DNA of 14,994 bases, from the NCBI GenBank assembly GCA_023386765.1, contig JAEWJD010000428.1:1-14994 (forward strand), in the 5' to 3' direction. The DNA is from Pseudomonadota bacterium (GTDB lineage Bacteria; Pseudomonadota; Gammaproteobacteria; Burkholderiales; Burkholderiaceae_B). Below are positions 1 through 7,571 of the stretch, piece by piece. The position numbers were made by a program, and so were the translations under genes. Each line of letters starts with the position of its first letter. Within the stretch, counting starts at the first letter, position 1. Under the pieces are notes generated by a model. The model was given only the letters and a program-made list of their open reading frames with translations, was not told where the DNA came from and did no database searches.

Positions 1-632
1 GTGTAGATGAACACCGACAGCAATCCGGGAAGCAGGATGGGCCCGACGATACGCAACAGGATGCGCCACCCCGACACGCCTGCCAGCGCCGCGGGGAACT
101 CCAGCTTGTAATCCATGTTGCGGATGATCCCCGACAGCATGACGTAGATGGTCGGGGTCAACAGGAAACTGCTTACCACCACCATCATGCCCAGGCTGTA
201 GATATTGATCGGGCCGGAGGTCATCTCCAGGTCGAACCAGGTGCGCAGCAGGTGGTTGATATAGCCATTGCTGGGGTTGAGCAGCAGAATCCAGCCAAAG
301 CCCTGGATCAGCGAGGGCAGCGACAAGGTAAGGATCATCAGCACCCGAACCGTCACCTTGTAGCGGAAATCGGTTCGCTCGGTGATCCAGGCCCATAACG
401 TGGCGCACACCGTCGCGATGGCGATGGTGCCGCCCACATAGACCACCGTGTTGGAGATCAGCTGCCCCATCCCCGGCTGGGAGACGAGGTTGGAGAAATT
501 CTCCAGCGAGAACCCCCCGGGATCGAGCCACAGCTTTCCCTGCGGCCGGAAAGCCGTCAGCAGCAGCACCACGACGGGAAGAACGGTCAGCGACAACACC
601 AGGAAGCTGACCAGGCCGAAAATCGCGACCAT
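1..632 (-). CDS. ABC transporter permease, N-terminal part (3' end beyond the window)
   Basis: Inner-membrane permease of a binding-protein-dependent importer. 210 codons are visible without a stop, reading from ATG at 632 to the left edge. Hydrophobic segments lie at roughly residues 3-26 (LVLSLTVLPVVVLLLTAF), 55-80 (NTVVYVGGTIAIATVC), 90-115 and 140-165. The segment AALAGVSGWRILLRIVGP, close to the edge, fits the EAA loop that docks on the ATPase. The start follows the ATPase stop by 3 bp, and the Shine-Dalgarno AAGGAG overlaps that stop, so the two are translationally linked. Family knowledge: permeases paired with FbpC/PotA-like ATPases are often fused double-domain proteins of about 550 residues, so a second permease domain and a binding protein may lie to the left. 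The substrate cannot be read from this part. Confidence 0.88.
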   Translation of the reverse strand, partial: MVAIFGLVSFLVLSLTVLPVVVLLLTAFRPQGKLWLDPGGFSLENFSNLVSQPGMGQLISNTVVYVGGTIAIATVCATLWAWITERTDFRYKVTVRVLMILTLSLPSLIQGFGWILLLNPSNGYINHLLRTWFDLEMTSGPINIYSLGMMVVVSSFLLTPTIYVMLSGIIRNMDYKLEFPAALAGVSGWRILLRIVGPILLPGLLSVFIY

Positions 633-635
633 TGC

Positions 636-1742
636 CTACTCCTTGATGTAGTGGATCTTTTCGGGCGGGTAACGCAGCCTCACGCCTGCCGCAGCGCGAT
701 CGACCGCTCGCGCATTGACGTAGACCGAAACTGCCGTCGCCGGATCCGCCGTACCGCACACGAGTTCCATGCGCTCGCCCAAAAAGACGCTGTGGCGTAG
801 AGGCAGCTCGTAGCAATTGGCCCGGCCATCGGCCGCGGCCGCTTCCAGTTGAAAGTCTTCCTGGCGCAACACCAGGGTGACCTTGTCACCCGGCTTGAGC
901 ACGTCGGCCCGCTGGGAAAAGGTGATCGGCCCCAGCGCACTGTGGGCCAGTACCTCACCGCCCTGACACTGGGTCACGCTCGCCTCGATCAGATTGGGCG
1001 CGCCCATGAAGCGGGCTACGAAGCGTGTTCCCGGTTCGTAGTAGATCTGCTGCGGCGTACCGATCTGCTCGATCAGGCCTTCATTCATGACGATGATCAT
1101 GTCCGACATGGCCAAGGCCTCTTTCTGATCGTGCGTCACATACACCGTCGTGATGCCGGCCTGGCTCACCACATCGCGGATCTGCTTCTGCATGGCATCG
1201 CGCAGGTTGGCATCCAGATTGGATAAAGGCTCATCAAGCAGAATCAGGCTGGGGCTTTGCGCAATGGCCCGCGCCAGCGCCACCCGCTGCTGCTGGCCGC
1301 CGCTGAGCAACGGCGCCGGCCGGTCCGCCAGATGTGCCAGATGCACTTTCTCCAGCGCCTCATCGGCGGCCTGCAGCAAGTCGGCCCGCCGGCCGGCCCG
1401 CAGCCGGCCGTTGAGCAGCGGGAAGGTGACGTTCTCGCGCACGGTCATGTGGGGCCAGATCGCATAGCTCTGGAACACCATGGAGATATTGCGTTTGGCC
1501 GCCGGCACGATGCTGCGGCTGGCGCCGTCGTAGACGGTATGTCCGTTGATGTCGATCCTGCCGCTGGACGGCGTGTCCAGTCCGGCCAGCAGGTTCAACA
1601 GGGTTGACTTGCCGCAGCCGCTGGGGCCCAGCAACGTGACAAAGGCGCCGGTGGGCGCCTCGAACGAAACGCCCCGCAAGGCCTGACTCTTTTCGCCGCG
1701 GCGCGTATACCCCTTGGTGAGGTCGGTGACATGAAGACCCAT
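636..1742 (-). CDS. ABC transporter ATP-binding protein, PotA/FbpC-like, with TOBE domain
   Basis: ATPase subunit (368 aa) that powers the adjacent permease. Visible motifs are Walker A GPSGCGKST (39-47), Q-loop Q91 in VFQSYAIWPHMTV, signature LSGGQQQR (146-153), Walker B LILLDEP (D170, E171), D-loop SNLD and switch H204 in VTHDQ. The C-terminal ~120 residues fit a TOBE domain, as in iron(III), spermidine/putrescine and 2-aminoethylphosphonate importers. The frame stays open upstream to 1880, but I chose the ATG at 1742: the protein begins MGLHVTDLTKGY, a normal ABC start, while the upstream stretch is Cys/Arg-rich and overlaps the preceding oxidoreductase gene. The start lies 10 bp after that gene's stop. 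Position after four metabolic enzymes suggests it imports their substrate; that is inference. Confidence 0.93.
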   Translation of the reverse strand: MGLHVTDLTKGYTRRGEKSQALRGVSFEAPTGAFVTLLGPSGCGKSTLLNLLAGLDTPSSGRIDINGHTVYDGASRSIVPAAKRNISMVFQSYAIWPHMTVRENVTFPLLNGRLRAGRRADLLQAADEALEKVHLAHLADRPAPLLSGGQQQRVALARAIAQSPSLILLDEPLSNLDANLRDAMQKQIRDVVSQAGITTVYVTHDQKEALAMSDMIIVMNEGLIEQIGTPQQIYYEPGTRFVARFMGAPNLIEASVTQCQGGEVLAHSALGPITFSQRADVLKPGDKVTLVLRQEDFQLEAAAADGRANCYELPLRHSVFLGERMELVCGTADPATAVSVYVNARAVDRAAAGVRLRYPPEKIHYIKE

Positions 1743-1752
1743 GAGCGCCGCC

Positions 1753-2916
1753 TCAGATCTCGACCTGCCGGCCGCTGGCGCTGGACGCCAGCACCGCCAG
1801 GCACACTTGCAGGGTGTCCTTGCCCCAACGGGCATCGCGCAGCACCGGCGACTTGCCGGTGATGGCGTCGTGCAATTCATCGATGGTGTCGCCCTGGCTG
1901 TAGGCTCCCCGGCCCTGCAACGCCGGCACTTCCTTCACCCCGTCATCGCCATAGATCAACACGCCTTCGGCAGAGGCCCGCAGATCGGCATGTTCGCAGG
2001 TCACCAGCATGACGCCGAAGTGCGGCTGCTTGCGATCCGTATTGCCCGACTCCATGGCCTTGGAGATCGGCCCTCCGAAGCCATAGCGCGCCCGGCGCAG
2101 CTCCGCCTCCTCCCCTTCGAGCTGGCTCAGCACCTTGCGCTCGCCACCATGATTGGGGTTCTTGGGACGCCCGCCCTCGGCCAGCCAGAAGTGCATTTCA
2201 TCGCTGTCGAAGTGGTCATAGCCGCTGTACACCATCACGGCGCAGGCACCGTCCTCCAGGGTCAGCAGCGCGGCGCAGTTACCCTCGGTGGGGCGGTTCG
2301 GGTCCAGCCGTCCCGTCATGGCGCGCACCGCCACGATACGCTGCCCGGTGATGGTGCGAATGCTGTCGATCTGGTGCGGCAGCTGGTTGTACACAATGCC
2401 GCCGCCCTTGCTGGTGTCGAGCTCCTCCGGACGCCGGGGGCGATACAGAAAGTCGGTGTAGTTGAAACAGTTGAGCATCGACACCCGCCCGACGCTGCCC
2501 TCCCTGACGATTTCGCGCAGCGTGCGCACCACCGGATCATGGCTGCGCGAGGTGCCCACCACCAGATGCACGCCGGCCTGCTCCACGGCCGCGATCATGC
2601 GATCGGCTTCGGCCTCGCTCAAAGTCAGCGGTTTCTCCACGATGATGTGCAGACCGCGCTCGCTGGCCTGGACCACATGCTCGCAATGGAACTGATGCGG
2701 CGAGGCGACGTAGACGGCGTCCAGCGAGGCCTGCTCCTTCATTTCCTGCAGTGTGGCGAACACCGGCACGCCATACTCCTGCCCGAAACGGGCGCGCACC
2801 TCCGGGTTGGGGTCGCAGGCCGCCGCCACCTGGGCATCCGGATGGTTGCGCATCACGGGGGCCATCAGGACCGAGCCGGCGAATCCCAGCCCGCAAATAC
2901 CAAATCTGATTTTCAT
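1753..2916 (-). CDS. Gfo/Idh/MocA family NAD(P)-dependent oxidoreductase
   Basis: Cytosolic dehydrogenase of 387 aa, a typical family length. The N-terminal Rossmann fold carries GLGFAG (9-14), then EKPL (94-97), whose Lys is a conserved family residue. The C-terminal catalytic domain has GGGIVYNQLPHQID (171-184), where H181 sits at the usual catalytic His and D184 at the conserved Asp. The ATG at 2916 follows GAGGAGAC at a good distance. The overall character resembles phthalate 4,5-cis-dihydrodiol dehydrogenases (Pht4/OphB group) as I remember them, but no ring-hydroxylating dioxygenase is in view, so I do not assign that reaction. The family also includes sugar, inositol and cyclitol dehydrogenases. 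It lies in the operon, 30 bp after the RraA-like gene and 10 bp before the ABC ATPase gene. Confidence 0.9.
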   Translation of the reverse strand: MKIRFGICGLGFAGSVLMAPVMRNHPDAQVAAACDPNPEVRARFGQEYGVPVFATLQEMKEQASLDAVYVASPHQFHCEHVVQASERGLHIIVEKPLTLSEAEADRMIAAVEQAGVHLVVGTSRSHDPVVRTLREIVREGSVGRVSMLNCFNYTDFLYRPRRPEELDTSKGGGIVYNQLPHQIDSIRTITGQRIVAVRAMTGRLDPNRPTEGNCAALLTLEDGACAVMVYSGYDHFDSDEMHFWLAEGGRPKNPNHGGERKVLSQLEGEEAELRRARYGFGGPISKAMESGNTDRKQPHFGVMLVTCEHADLRASAEGVLIYGDDGVKEVPALQGRGAYSQGDTIDELHDAITGKSPVLRDARWGKDTLQVCLAVLASSASGRQVEI

Positions 2917-2946
2917 TTTTTTGTCTCCTCGCTGCCCGCTCTCGGC

Positions 2947-3624
2947 CTAGACGTGGCCGTATTGTTCGAGGGCCTGGGCCAGCGTCAGCCCCTTGGCCAG
3001 TTCCACCCGGATCTGACGTTCGATCTGGGTCAGCTTCTCGGCCTCGGCCAGCACCTGCTCGACCACCTCGACCGGGATCACGATGGCCCCGTCCTCGTCG
3101 GCCAGGATGAAATCCCCCGGGCGGACCTTCACATAGGTGGTCGTGGCGCCACGCAGATACACCGGCACCTGGCTGTCGGTCACTTTCCAGCGCGCAATCG
3201 ACTGCACCGGCGTGCGATAGCGCGCGTAGACCGGGAAGCCATGCTCACCGATCCAGCGCACGTCACGGATACCGCCGTCGACCAAGGCACCGACGCAACC
3301 CCGCTCCTTCATGCCCAGTGCAATCAGCTCGCCGAAATAGCAGATCCCTTCGCCATCACCGCTCCAGACGCTGATCTCTCCTTCGGAGACGCCATTGCAG
3401 GCCTGCATCTTGCCCGCATCGCCGCCCAACGGATAAGGCGTCATCTGGCCACGGATGGTGTAGGCCCAGCCGGCCAGACGGCCGCCATCGGCCGGGAACG
3501 GCGCGAACGCCTGCGACAGGCCGCAATCGGGATAACCCAGGGTATCGAGCACATCGGCCACATTGGCCGTATCGATTGCGCTGAAGCGTTGGCGAATATC
3601 GTCGCGTTGTTCTTTGCTTAACAT
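2947..3624 (-). CDS. RraA-like / HMG-CHA aldolase family protein
   Basis: Protein of 225 aa with the RraA/4-hydroxy-4-methyl-2-oxoglutarate aldolase fold. The signature runs from GELIALGMKERGCVGALVDG (98-117) to GIRD (118-121); R120 and D121 match the substrate- and metal-binding Arg-Asp of family aldolases. A second conserved block is VRPGDFILADEDG (167-179). Known members cleave HMG or 4-carboxy-4-hydroxy-2-oxoadipate to pyruvate plus a keto acid and commonly also decarboxylate oxaloacetate; others regulate RNase E. Its place among oxidoreductases and an ABC importer points to the metabolic role. The start ATG at 3624 has AGAGGAGC upstream. The 38 bp gap to the SDR gene holds a short hairpin (GGCAG 3646-3650 with CTGCC 3656-3660), too small to call a terminator. 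Confidence 0.88.
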   Translation of the reverse strand: MLSKEQRDDIRQRFSAIDTANVADVLDTLGYPDCGLSQAFAPFPADGGRLAGWAYTIRGQMTPYPLGGDAGKMQACNGVSEGEISVWSGDGEGICYFGELIALGMKERGCVGALVDGGIRDVRWIGEHGFPVYARYRTPVQSIARWKVTDSQVPVYLRGATTTYVKVRPGDFILADEDGAIVIPVEVVEQVLAEAEKLTQIERQIRVELAKGLTLAQALEQYGHV

Positions 3625-3662
3625 TCTTTTGCTCCTCTCTAGGGTGGCAGTCTTGCTGCCGT

Positions 3663-4448
3663 TCAGATACTTGGAATCAGGCCACCGTCCACGCGCACGA
3701 TCGAGCCGGTGATGTACGAGGCAGGCTCGCCGGCCAGAAAGGCCACCGTGTCGCCGTACTCCTGAGGCCGGCCGTAGCGCCCCGCCGGAATCGTCCCCGC
3801 ACTAGCGTTGACCACTTCAGCCACGGCCCGTCCTTCGCGCTCGGCCCTGGCCTGGTCCAGTTGCTCGATGCGGCGCGTGGCAATGCGTCCGGGCAGCACC
3901 ACGTTGACGGTCACACCATCGCCGGCGACCTCGCGCGACAGGGTCTTTGACCAACCGAGCAGGGCAGCCCGCAAGGTGTTCGAAATGCCCAGATTGGGAA
4001 TCGGCGCCACCACCCCCGAAGACGTACTGGTGATCACCCGCCCCCAGCCGGCCGCCCGCATGCCAGGCAGCACCAGGTCGGTCAGGCCGATCACGCTGCT
4101 GACCATCGACTGGAAGTACTGCATCCAGGCTTGCGCGCTCACGCCCTGCGCCAGCGTCGGCGGAGGGCCTCCCGTGTTGTTGACCAGGATCTGCACCGCG
4201 CCCCAGTGCGCCTGGATGTGCGCGACACGCGCCGATGCCGCATCCAGGTCTGCCAGATCCCATTGCAGCGCATGGGCGTCGCCACCCGCCTTCCTGATGG
4301 CGCCCGCCACCTGCTCGGCGGCCGCCTCGTTGACATCGGCCACCACCACCCGCGCCCCTTCGCGCGCCAGGCTGGCGGCGATCGCCCCGCCCAGCCCGCC
4401 GCCGCCGCCCGTCACCAGGGCCAGCTTGCCGTCGATTCCAAGATCCAT
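3663..4448 (-). CDS. Divergent short-chain dehydrogenase/reductase lacking the catalytic Tyr and Lys
   Basis: SDR-fold protein of 261 aa, a normal classical-SDR length. Cofactor motif TGGGGGLG is at 13-20; D38 at the end of the second strand favours NAD(H). The NNTG variant of NNAG is at 90-93, and the STSS block (141-144) supplies the usual Ser position. Where classical enzymes have YxxxK, this one has S-N-T-L-R (156-160), so Tyr becomes Ser and Lys becomes Arg, while the following AALLGWSKTL aligns well. I recall a beta-ketoacyl-reductase-like SDR subgroup described as lacking the catalytic tetrad; this protein fits it. Its reaction is therefore open. It lies 11 bp after the aspartate-dehydrogenase-like gene, with a Shine-Dalgarno (GGAG) straddling that stop. 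Confidence 0.92.
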   Translation of the reverse strand: MDLGIDGKLALVTGGGGGLGGAIAASLAREGARVVVADVNEAAAEQVAGAIRKAGGDAHALQWDLADLDAASARVAHIQAHWGAVQILVNNTGGPPPTLAQGVSAQAWMQYFQSMVSSVIGLTDLVLPGMRAAGWGRVITSTSSGVVAPIPNLGISNTLRAALLGWSKTLSREVAGDGVTVNVVLPGRIATRRIEQLDQARAEREGRAVAEVVNASAGTIPAGRYGRPQEYGDTVAFLAGEPASYITGSIVRVDGGLIPSI

Positions 4449-4459
4449 CTCCGTTCTCC

Positions 4460-5278
4460 TCAGGTGCCCACGCGCACCGGCGCGGACATCTTGCGCAGCA
4501 TCGCGATCACGCTCTGCGCCGTGATGCGGCCGGTCTTCGGGTTCTCGGAGGGAATGTTCTCGATCGTCATGTGCAGCAAGGCGGAATCCGATACCACTTC
4601 GATCGAGTGCGTATTGCGCACCACGCCCGGATCGGCCCAGACTTCCAGCGACGTTTCATCCGGCCCCAGGCCAGCCAGCGACAACGCCACCGCCACGTTC
4701 AGATTGGCAGGAAAGCCGCGTGCTGCCGCGCGCGCCGAGCCCGAATACAACAGCAGCGGCTCGGTCAGGCCTTCGATATCCAGGTTCTTCTCGGCCAGGA
4801 TGGGCGCCCCCTTGAAACCGATCGGCGGCTTGCGCGACACCATCTTCACGGACTCGATCTTGCCTTCGGCCGCCGCCGTCACCGCGTCCAGCCCCAGCAA
4901 CGCCCCGGAAGGCACCAGAATCTGGCCTTGGCTTTGCTCGGCCTGCTGCAGCAGTTGCGGGGCTTCGAGCAAGGCCCCGACGGAAAGCACGATGACCTTC
5001 TTGCCGGCCTCCAGCGCCGGGCCCACGATCTCGGGCAACACGGCAGCCGGCGCACACTCGATCACGATATCGGCATGCCGGGCGAGTTCGGCCAGCGGGA
5101 CATGCGGCACGGGGTGCTGCAGGGAGGCAATGAAATCGGCTGTCTTGCCGGCGTCACGCCCGCCCACAGCGCTCAACCGGCAGCCCTTCACATCACCGCG
5201 ATCCAGGCGTTGCGCCAGTACTTTTCCTATGGCGCCAAGCCCTGCAATGGCAACATCCAATTCGGGTCTACTACTCAT
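4460..5278 (-). CDS. L-aspartate dehydrogenase family protein (NadX/AspDH-like)
   Basis: Protein of 272 aa, close to the usual ~267 of the family. Members oxidise L-aspartate with NAD(P)+ to iminoaspartate, which hydrolyses to oxaloacetate or feeds NAD synthesis. Motifs seen: GLGAIG (13-18), PSGALLGLDAVTAA (123-136), RKPP (149-152), FPANLNVA (189-196), NTHSIEV with H224 at the expected active-site His, and ENIPSENPKTG (240-250). The frame is open upstream to 5719, but that part runs through the intergenic region and antisense to lysR. I chose the ATG at 5278, which has AAGGAAA upstream and gives a standard N-terminus. It is the first gene of the minus-strand operon. There are no NAD-synthesis genes nearby, so a catabolic role or another amino or hydroxy acid substrate is plausible. 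Confidence 0.9.
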   Translation of the reverse strand: MSSRPELDVAIAGLGAIGKVLAQRLDRGDVKGCRLSAVGGRDAGKTADFIASLQHPVPHVPLAELARHADIVIECAPAAVLPEIVGPALEAGKKVIVLSVGALLEAPQLLQQAEQSQGQILVPSGALLGLDAVTAAAEGKIESVKMVSRKPPIGFKGAPILAEKNLDIEGLTEPLLLYSGSARAAARGFPANLNVAVALSLAGLGPDETSLEVWADPGVVRNTHSIEVVSDSALLHMTIENIPSENPKTGRITAQSVIAMLRKMSAPVRVGT

Positions 5279-5295
5279 TGCTTTCCTTTTCGTCG

Positions 5296-5301
5296 CATAT
5301 A
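5296..5301 (-). promoter_or_regulatory. Candidate -10 element of the catabolic operon
   Basis: On the minus strand the AT-rich TTTTATATG stretch, read as TATATG, lies about 18 bp before the first start codon of the operon. No good -35 sits 17 bp upstream of it, which is common at activator-dependent LysR promoters. This is a guess from sequence alone. Confidence 0.3.
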
Positions 5302-5343
5302 AAATGAGCAAAACGCTACGAGAAGGAATGTATGCGGCGCTAA

Positions 5344-5375
5344 TTTGGGCGACAAACGATTTGTTGGCGACCCAA
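5344..5375. promoter_or_regulatory. Candidate LysR operator between divergent genes
   Basis: The 162 bp divergent spacer holds nested symmetry: outer arms TTGGG (5345-5349) and CCCAA (5371-5375), and inner arms ACAAA (5352-5356) and TTTGT (5360-5364) around CGA. The segment TTTGGGCGACAAA (5344-5356) satisfies the LysR T-N11-A rule. TTGGGCGAC (5345-5353) is partly repeated as TTGGCGAC (5364-5371), about two helical turns further. Position and symmetry suit a LysR-type regulator binding site. No direct evidence shows which symmetry is used. Confidence 0.45.
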
Positions 5376-5440
5376 GCATGAGAACAAGTAATACATGCGC
5401 AGAAGTCCAAAGACTCGCGAGCGCAGGAGGAGACCCCGCA

Positions 5441-6442
5441 ATGCACAAGCCTTTGCCATCCCTGATCGCCCTGCGTTTCTTCGAGGCTGCCGGGAGGCTT
5501 CAGAGTTTCTCCAATGCCGCCCTGGAACTGCATGTCACGCAGGGTGCCGTCAGCCGCCAGATCCGCGCATTGGAAGAAGAGCTCAATGCCAAGCTGTTCA
5601 ACCGCCTGACCCGCAAGGTCGAGCTCACCGATGCCGGCCGCAACTATCTGGCCGATGTCGACGCGGCCTTCGCCCGCCTGCGGGCCGGCACCGAACGGCT
5701 CAAGGCGCAACAAGAGCACACCACGCTGCGCATCAGCGTGCTGCCGTCGATCGGTTCGTCATGGTTGATGCCCCGCCTGGGTTCGTTCACGCGCGAATAC
5801 CCCTATATCGAAATCCGCATCAGCAGCTCGATAGAGCCTGCCAATTTGCAGGGTGGCGAAGCCGACATCGCGATCCGCGTCGGCGCCAAGCCCGGCCAGC
5901 GCTATGACACCAACCTGCCGCAGATCGACCTCGTCATGACCGAGGATTGGCGTGACGTCCTGGCCGAAGAACTGATCGAGGATGTCCTGGTGCCGGTCTA
6001 TTCACCCAACATCCTGGAAACCGACGCCCGCCTGGACGACGAGGCGCTCTTTCACACGCTGCCGCTGATCCACACAACCAGCCGCAGCGACGCCTGGAAC
6101 GGCTGGATGAAGGCGTTCGATCTGCATGAGATGCCGGCCACGCCGCGCATCGAATACGGTCACTTCTTCATGTCGCTGGATGCTGCGCGCCAGGGCCTGG
6201 GCGTGGCCCTGATTCCCGAAGTGATCTATCGCAGCTCCAATACGCAGGGCCTGCATTGCGCCACGCGCTTCCGCACCCGCAGCGCGGGCGAGTACTACAT
6301 GCTCAGCCTGAGCCGGCGCGCCGAAAGCCACCACATCTCGGTGTTTCGTGATTGGGTCCGTAAACAGTTCGAGGCGTTTCGTTCGCCCATGCCTGCGCCC
6401 TCGCCCGCGCAACCGGCCTGGCCGGGACATCGCAGCAACTGA
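5441..6442 (+). CDS. LysR-family transcriptional regulator, GcvA-like
   Basis: DNA-binding regulator of 333 aa. The winged helix-turn-helix spans about residues 7-65 (FSNAALELHVTQGAVSRQIR, then LFNRLTRKVELTDAGR). A LysR substrate-binding domain follows from about residue 90 (TLRISVLPSIGSSWLMPRL) and includes GGEADIAIRVG. The C-terminus extends ~20 Pro-rich residues past the usual end. I chose ATG 5441 because AGGAGGAGA (5425-5433) lies just upstream and MHKPLPSLIALRFFEAAGRL is the standard GcvA-like opening. It is transcribed divergently from the aspartate-dehydrogenase-led operon, so it most likely controls that operon, probably responding to its substrate or an intermediate. It is convergent with the Bug receptor gene. 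Confidence 0.93.
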   Translation: MHKPLPSLIALRFFEAAGRLQSFSNAALELHVTQGAVSRQIRALEEELNAKLFNRLTRKVELTDAGRNYLADVDAAFARLRAGTERLKAQQEHTTLRISVLPSIGSSWLMPRLGSFTREYPYIEIRISSSIEPANLQGGEADIAIRVGAKPGQRYDTNLPQIDLVMTEDWRDVLAEELIEDVLVPVYSPNILETDARLDDEALFHTLPLIHTTSRSDAWNGWMKAFDLHEMPATPRIEYGHFFMSLDAARQGLGVALIPEVIYRSSNTQGLHCATRFRTRSAGEYYMLSLSRRAESHHISVFRDWVRKQFEAFRSPMPAPSPAQPAWPGHRSN

Positions 6443-6566
6443 CACGACAGTCTGGCAGGCCGGCTCACTTCCGGCGAGACACGCGACCGCGCTGCCGGTG
6501 CTGCGGGTGCTGCGGGCGTGATGCCACTCAGGTGTTCACCCGGGCGGCATCACCGCCGCAGACGAC
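6443..6566. other. Convergent intergenic region without a clear terminator
   Basis: 124 bp between the ends of lysR and the Bug gene. It has two weak hairpins, GCCGG/CCGGC (6459-6475) and GGCGG/CCGCC (6543-6557), neither followed by a T-tract on either strand, and a short imperfect repeat of GGTGCTGC near 6496-6517. I see no gene here. Confidence 0.5.
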
Positions 6567-7571
6567 TCAGTTCACCGTCACGCCGGCATCGCGCACCACA
6601 CCGCGCCACAGGTCGATTTCCTTGACGATCTGTTCGCGGAAATCGTCGGGGGTGCCCGGTGCCGCCTGCTCGCCGGTGGCCTGCAGGCGGTTGCTCATGT
6701 CGGGCTGCACCACGGCGGCATTGATCGCCTTGTTGAGCTTGGCCTGGATGGCCGGGTCCACACCTTTGGGCGCGATGATGCCGTACCACACGGTCACGTC
6801 GTAGGGCACGCCCGCCTCGCGCACGGTCGGAATGTCCTGCGCGGATGCCACTCGTTGCGGCAGCGTGACGGCCAGCACGTTCAGGCGCTTGTCGTCCCGG
6901 TACGGCAGCGTCGAACCCGCCGTCGTCAGCATGGCATCGACCTGCCCGGACACGGTGTCGGTCAGGGCAGGCGCCGATCCTTTGTAGGGTACGTGGGTCA
7001 TCGAGATGCCGGCCTCTTTCAGGAACGCCTCCATGGCCAGATGGGAGATCCCCCCGGTCCCCGACGAGGCATAGGTCAGCCCACCGGGTTTCTGCTTGGC
7101 CAGCGCCACCAGACCCTGCAAGTCCTTGACCGGCACCTTCGGGTTCACCGATACGAAGAACGGCGCGCTGGCGACCATGCCGATGGGCGTCATGTCGCCC
7201 ACCGGATCGAAGGGCAGCGTATAGAGGCTGGGATTGACCGAATAGCTGTTGGAAATCAGGGTCAGCGTGTAGCCGTCCGGGTCGGCACGCAGGCCTTGCT
7301 CCACGCCGAGCTTGCCGCCCGCGCCAGGCCGGTTCTCGACCACCACCGGCTGTTTCAGGTTCTCGGACAGCAACTGACCGAGCAGCCGTGCGATGCCGTC
7401 ATTGCCGCCGCCCGCCGCGAAGGGCACGATCAGTTTGATCGGTTTGGAGGGATAGTCCTGCGCTTGCGCAGCCGACAGGGAGCCGGCGGCGCAGGCCAGG
7501 CCCAGCGCGGCAAACAGCAGTTTCCTGCCCTGCGCGCGCAGGGCGGCGCGGATGCTCGATGGCGTGTTCAT
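6567..7571 (-). CDS. Bug-family tripartite tricarboxylate transporter substrate-binding protein
   Basis: Periplasmic solute receptor of 334 aa, a standard Bug length. It has a Sec signal peptide: basic RAALRAQGRK, hydrophobic LLFAALGLACAAGSL, cleavage after SAAQAQ near residue 38. The mature start DYPSKPIKLIVPFAAGGGND is highly typical, as are VVVENRPGAGGKLG, LTYASSGTGGISHLAME and HVPYKGSAPALTD. Bug proteins bind carboxylates and related small acids and normally work with TctA/TctB membrane proteins, which are absent here. Betaproteobacteria carry many such orphan receptors. The ATG at 7571 follows AAGGAAGAGA. It lies 115 bp downstream of the MFS gene on the same strand, and a GATAAT stretch just before the ribosome site could be its own -10. 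Ligand unknown. Confidence 0.95.
   Translation of the reverse strand: MNTPSSIRAALRAQGRKLLFAALGLACAAGSLSAAQAQDYPSKPIKLIVPFAAGGGNDGIARLLGQLLSENLKQPVVVENRPGAGGKLGVEQGLRADPDGYTLTLISNSYSVNPSLYTLPFDPVGDMTPIGMVASAPFFVSVNPKVPVKDLQGLVALAKQKPGGLTYASSGTGGISHLAMEAFLKEAGISMTHVPYKGSAPALTDTVSGQVDAMLTTAGSTLPYRDDKRLNVLAVTLPQRVASAQDIPTVREAGVPYDVTVWYGIIAPKGVDPAIQAKLNKAINAAVVQPDMSNRLQATGEQAAPGTPDDFREQIVKEIDLWRGVVRDAGVTVN

Noticed and set aside
1741..3621. Long open frame of 626 codons on the plus strand
   Set aside because: It lies antisense to the Gfo/Idh and RraA-like genes, has His/Arg/Gln-rich low-complexity protein with no domain, and is explained by the third-position GC bias of the opposite strand.
3646..3660. 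GGCAG/CTGCC hairpin between the SDR and RraA-like genes
   Set aside because: Five base pairs and no T-tract; could affect mRNA processing, but it is common by chance at this GC content.
4131..5381. Open frame of 416 codons on the plus strand, antisense to the SDR and AspDH-like genes
   Set aside because: No motif, unusual composition, and both minus-strand genes are supported by conserved family residues.
6459..6475. GCCGG/CCGGC hairpin after lysR, considered as a terminator
   Set aside because: Only a 5 bp stem with no following T-tract on either strand.
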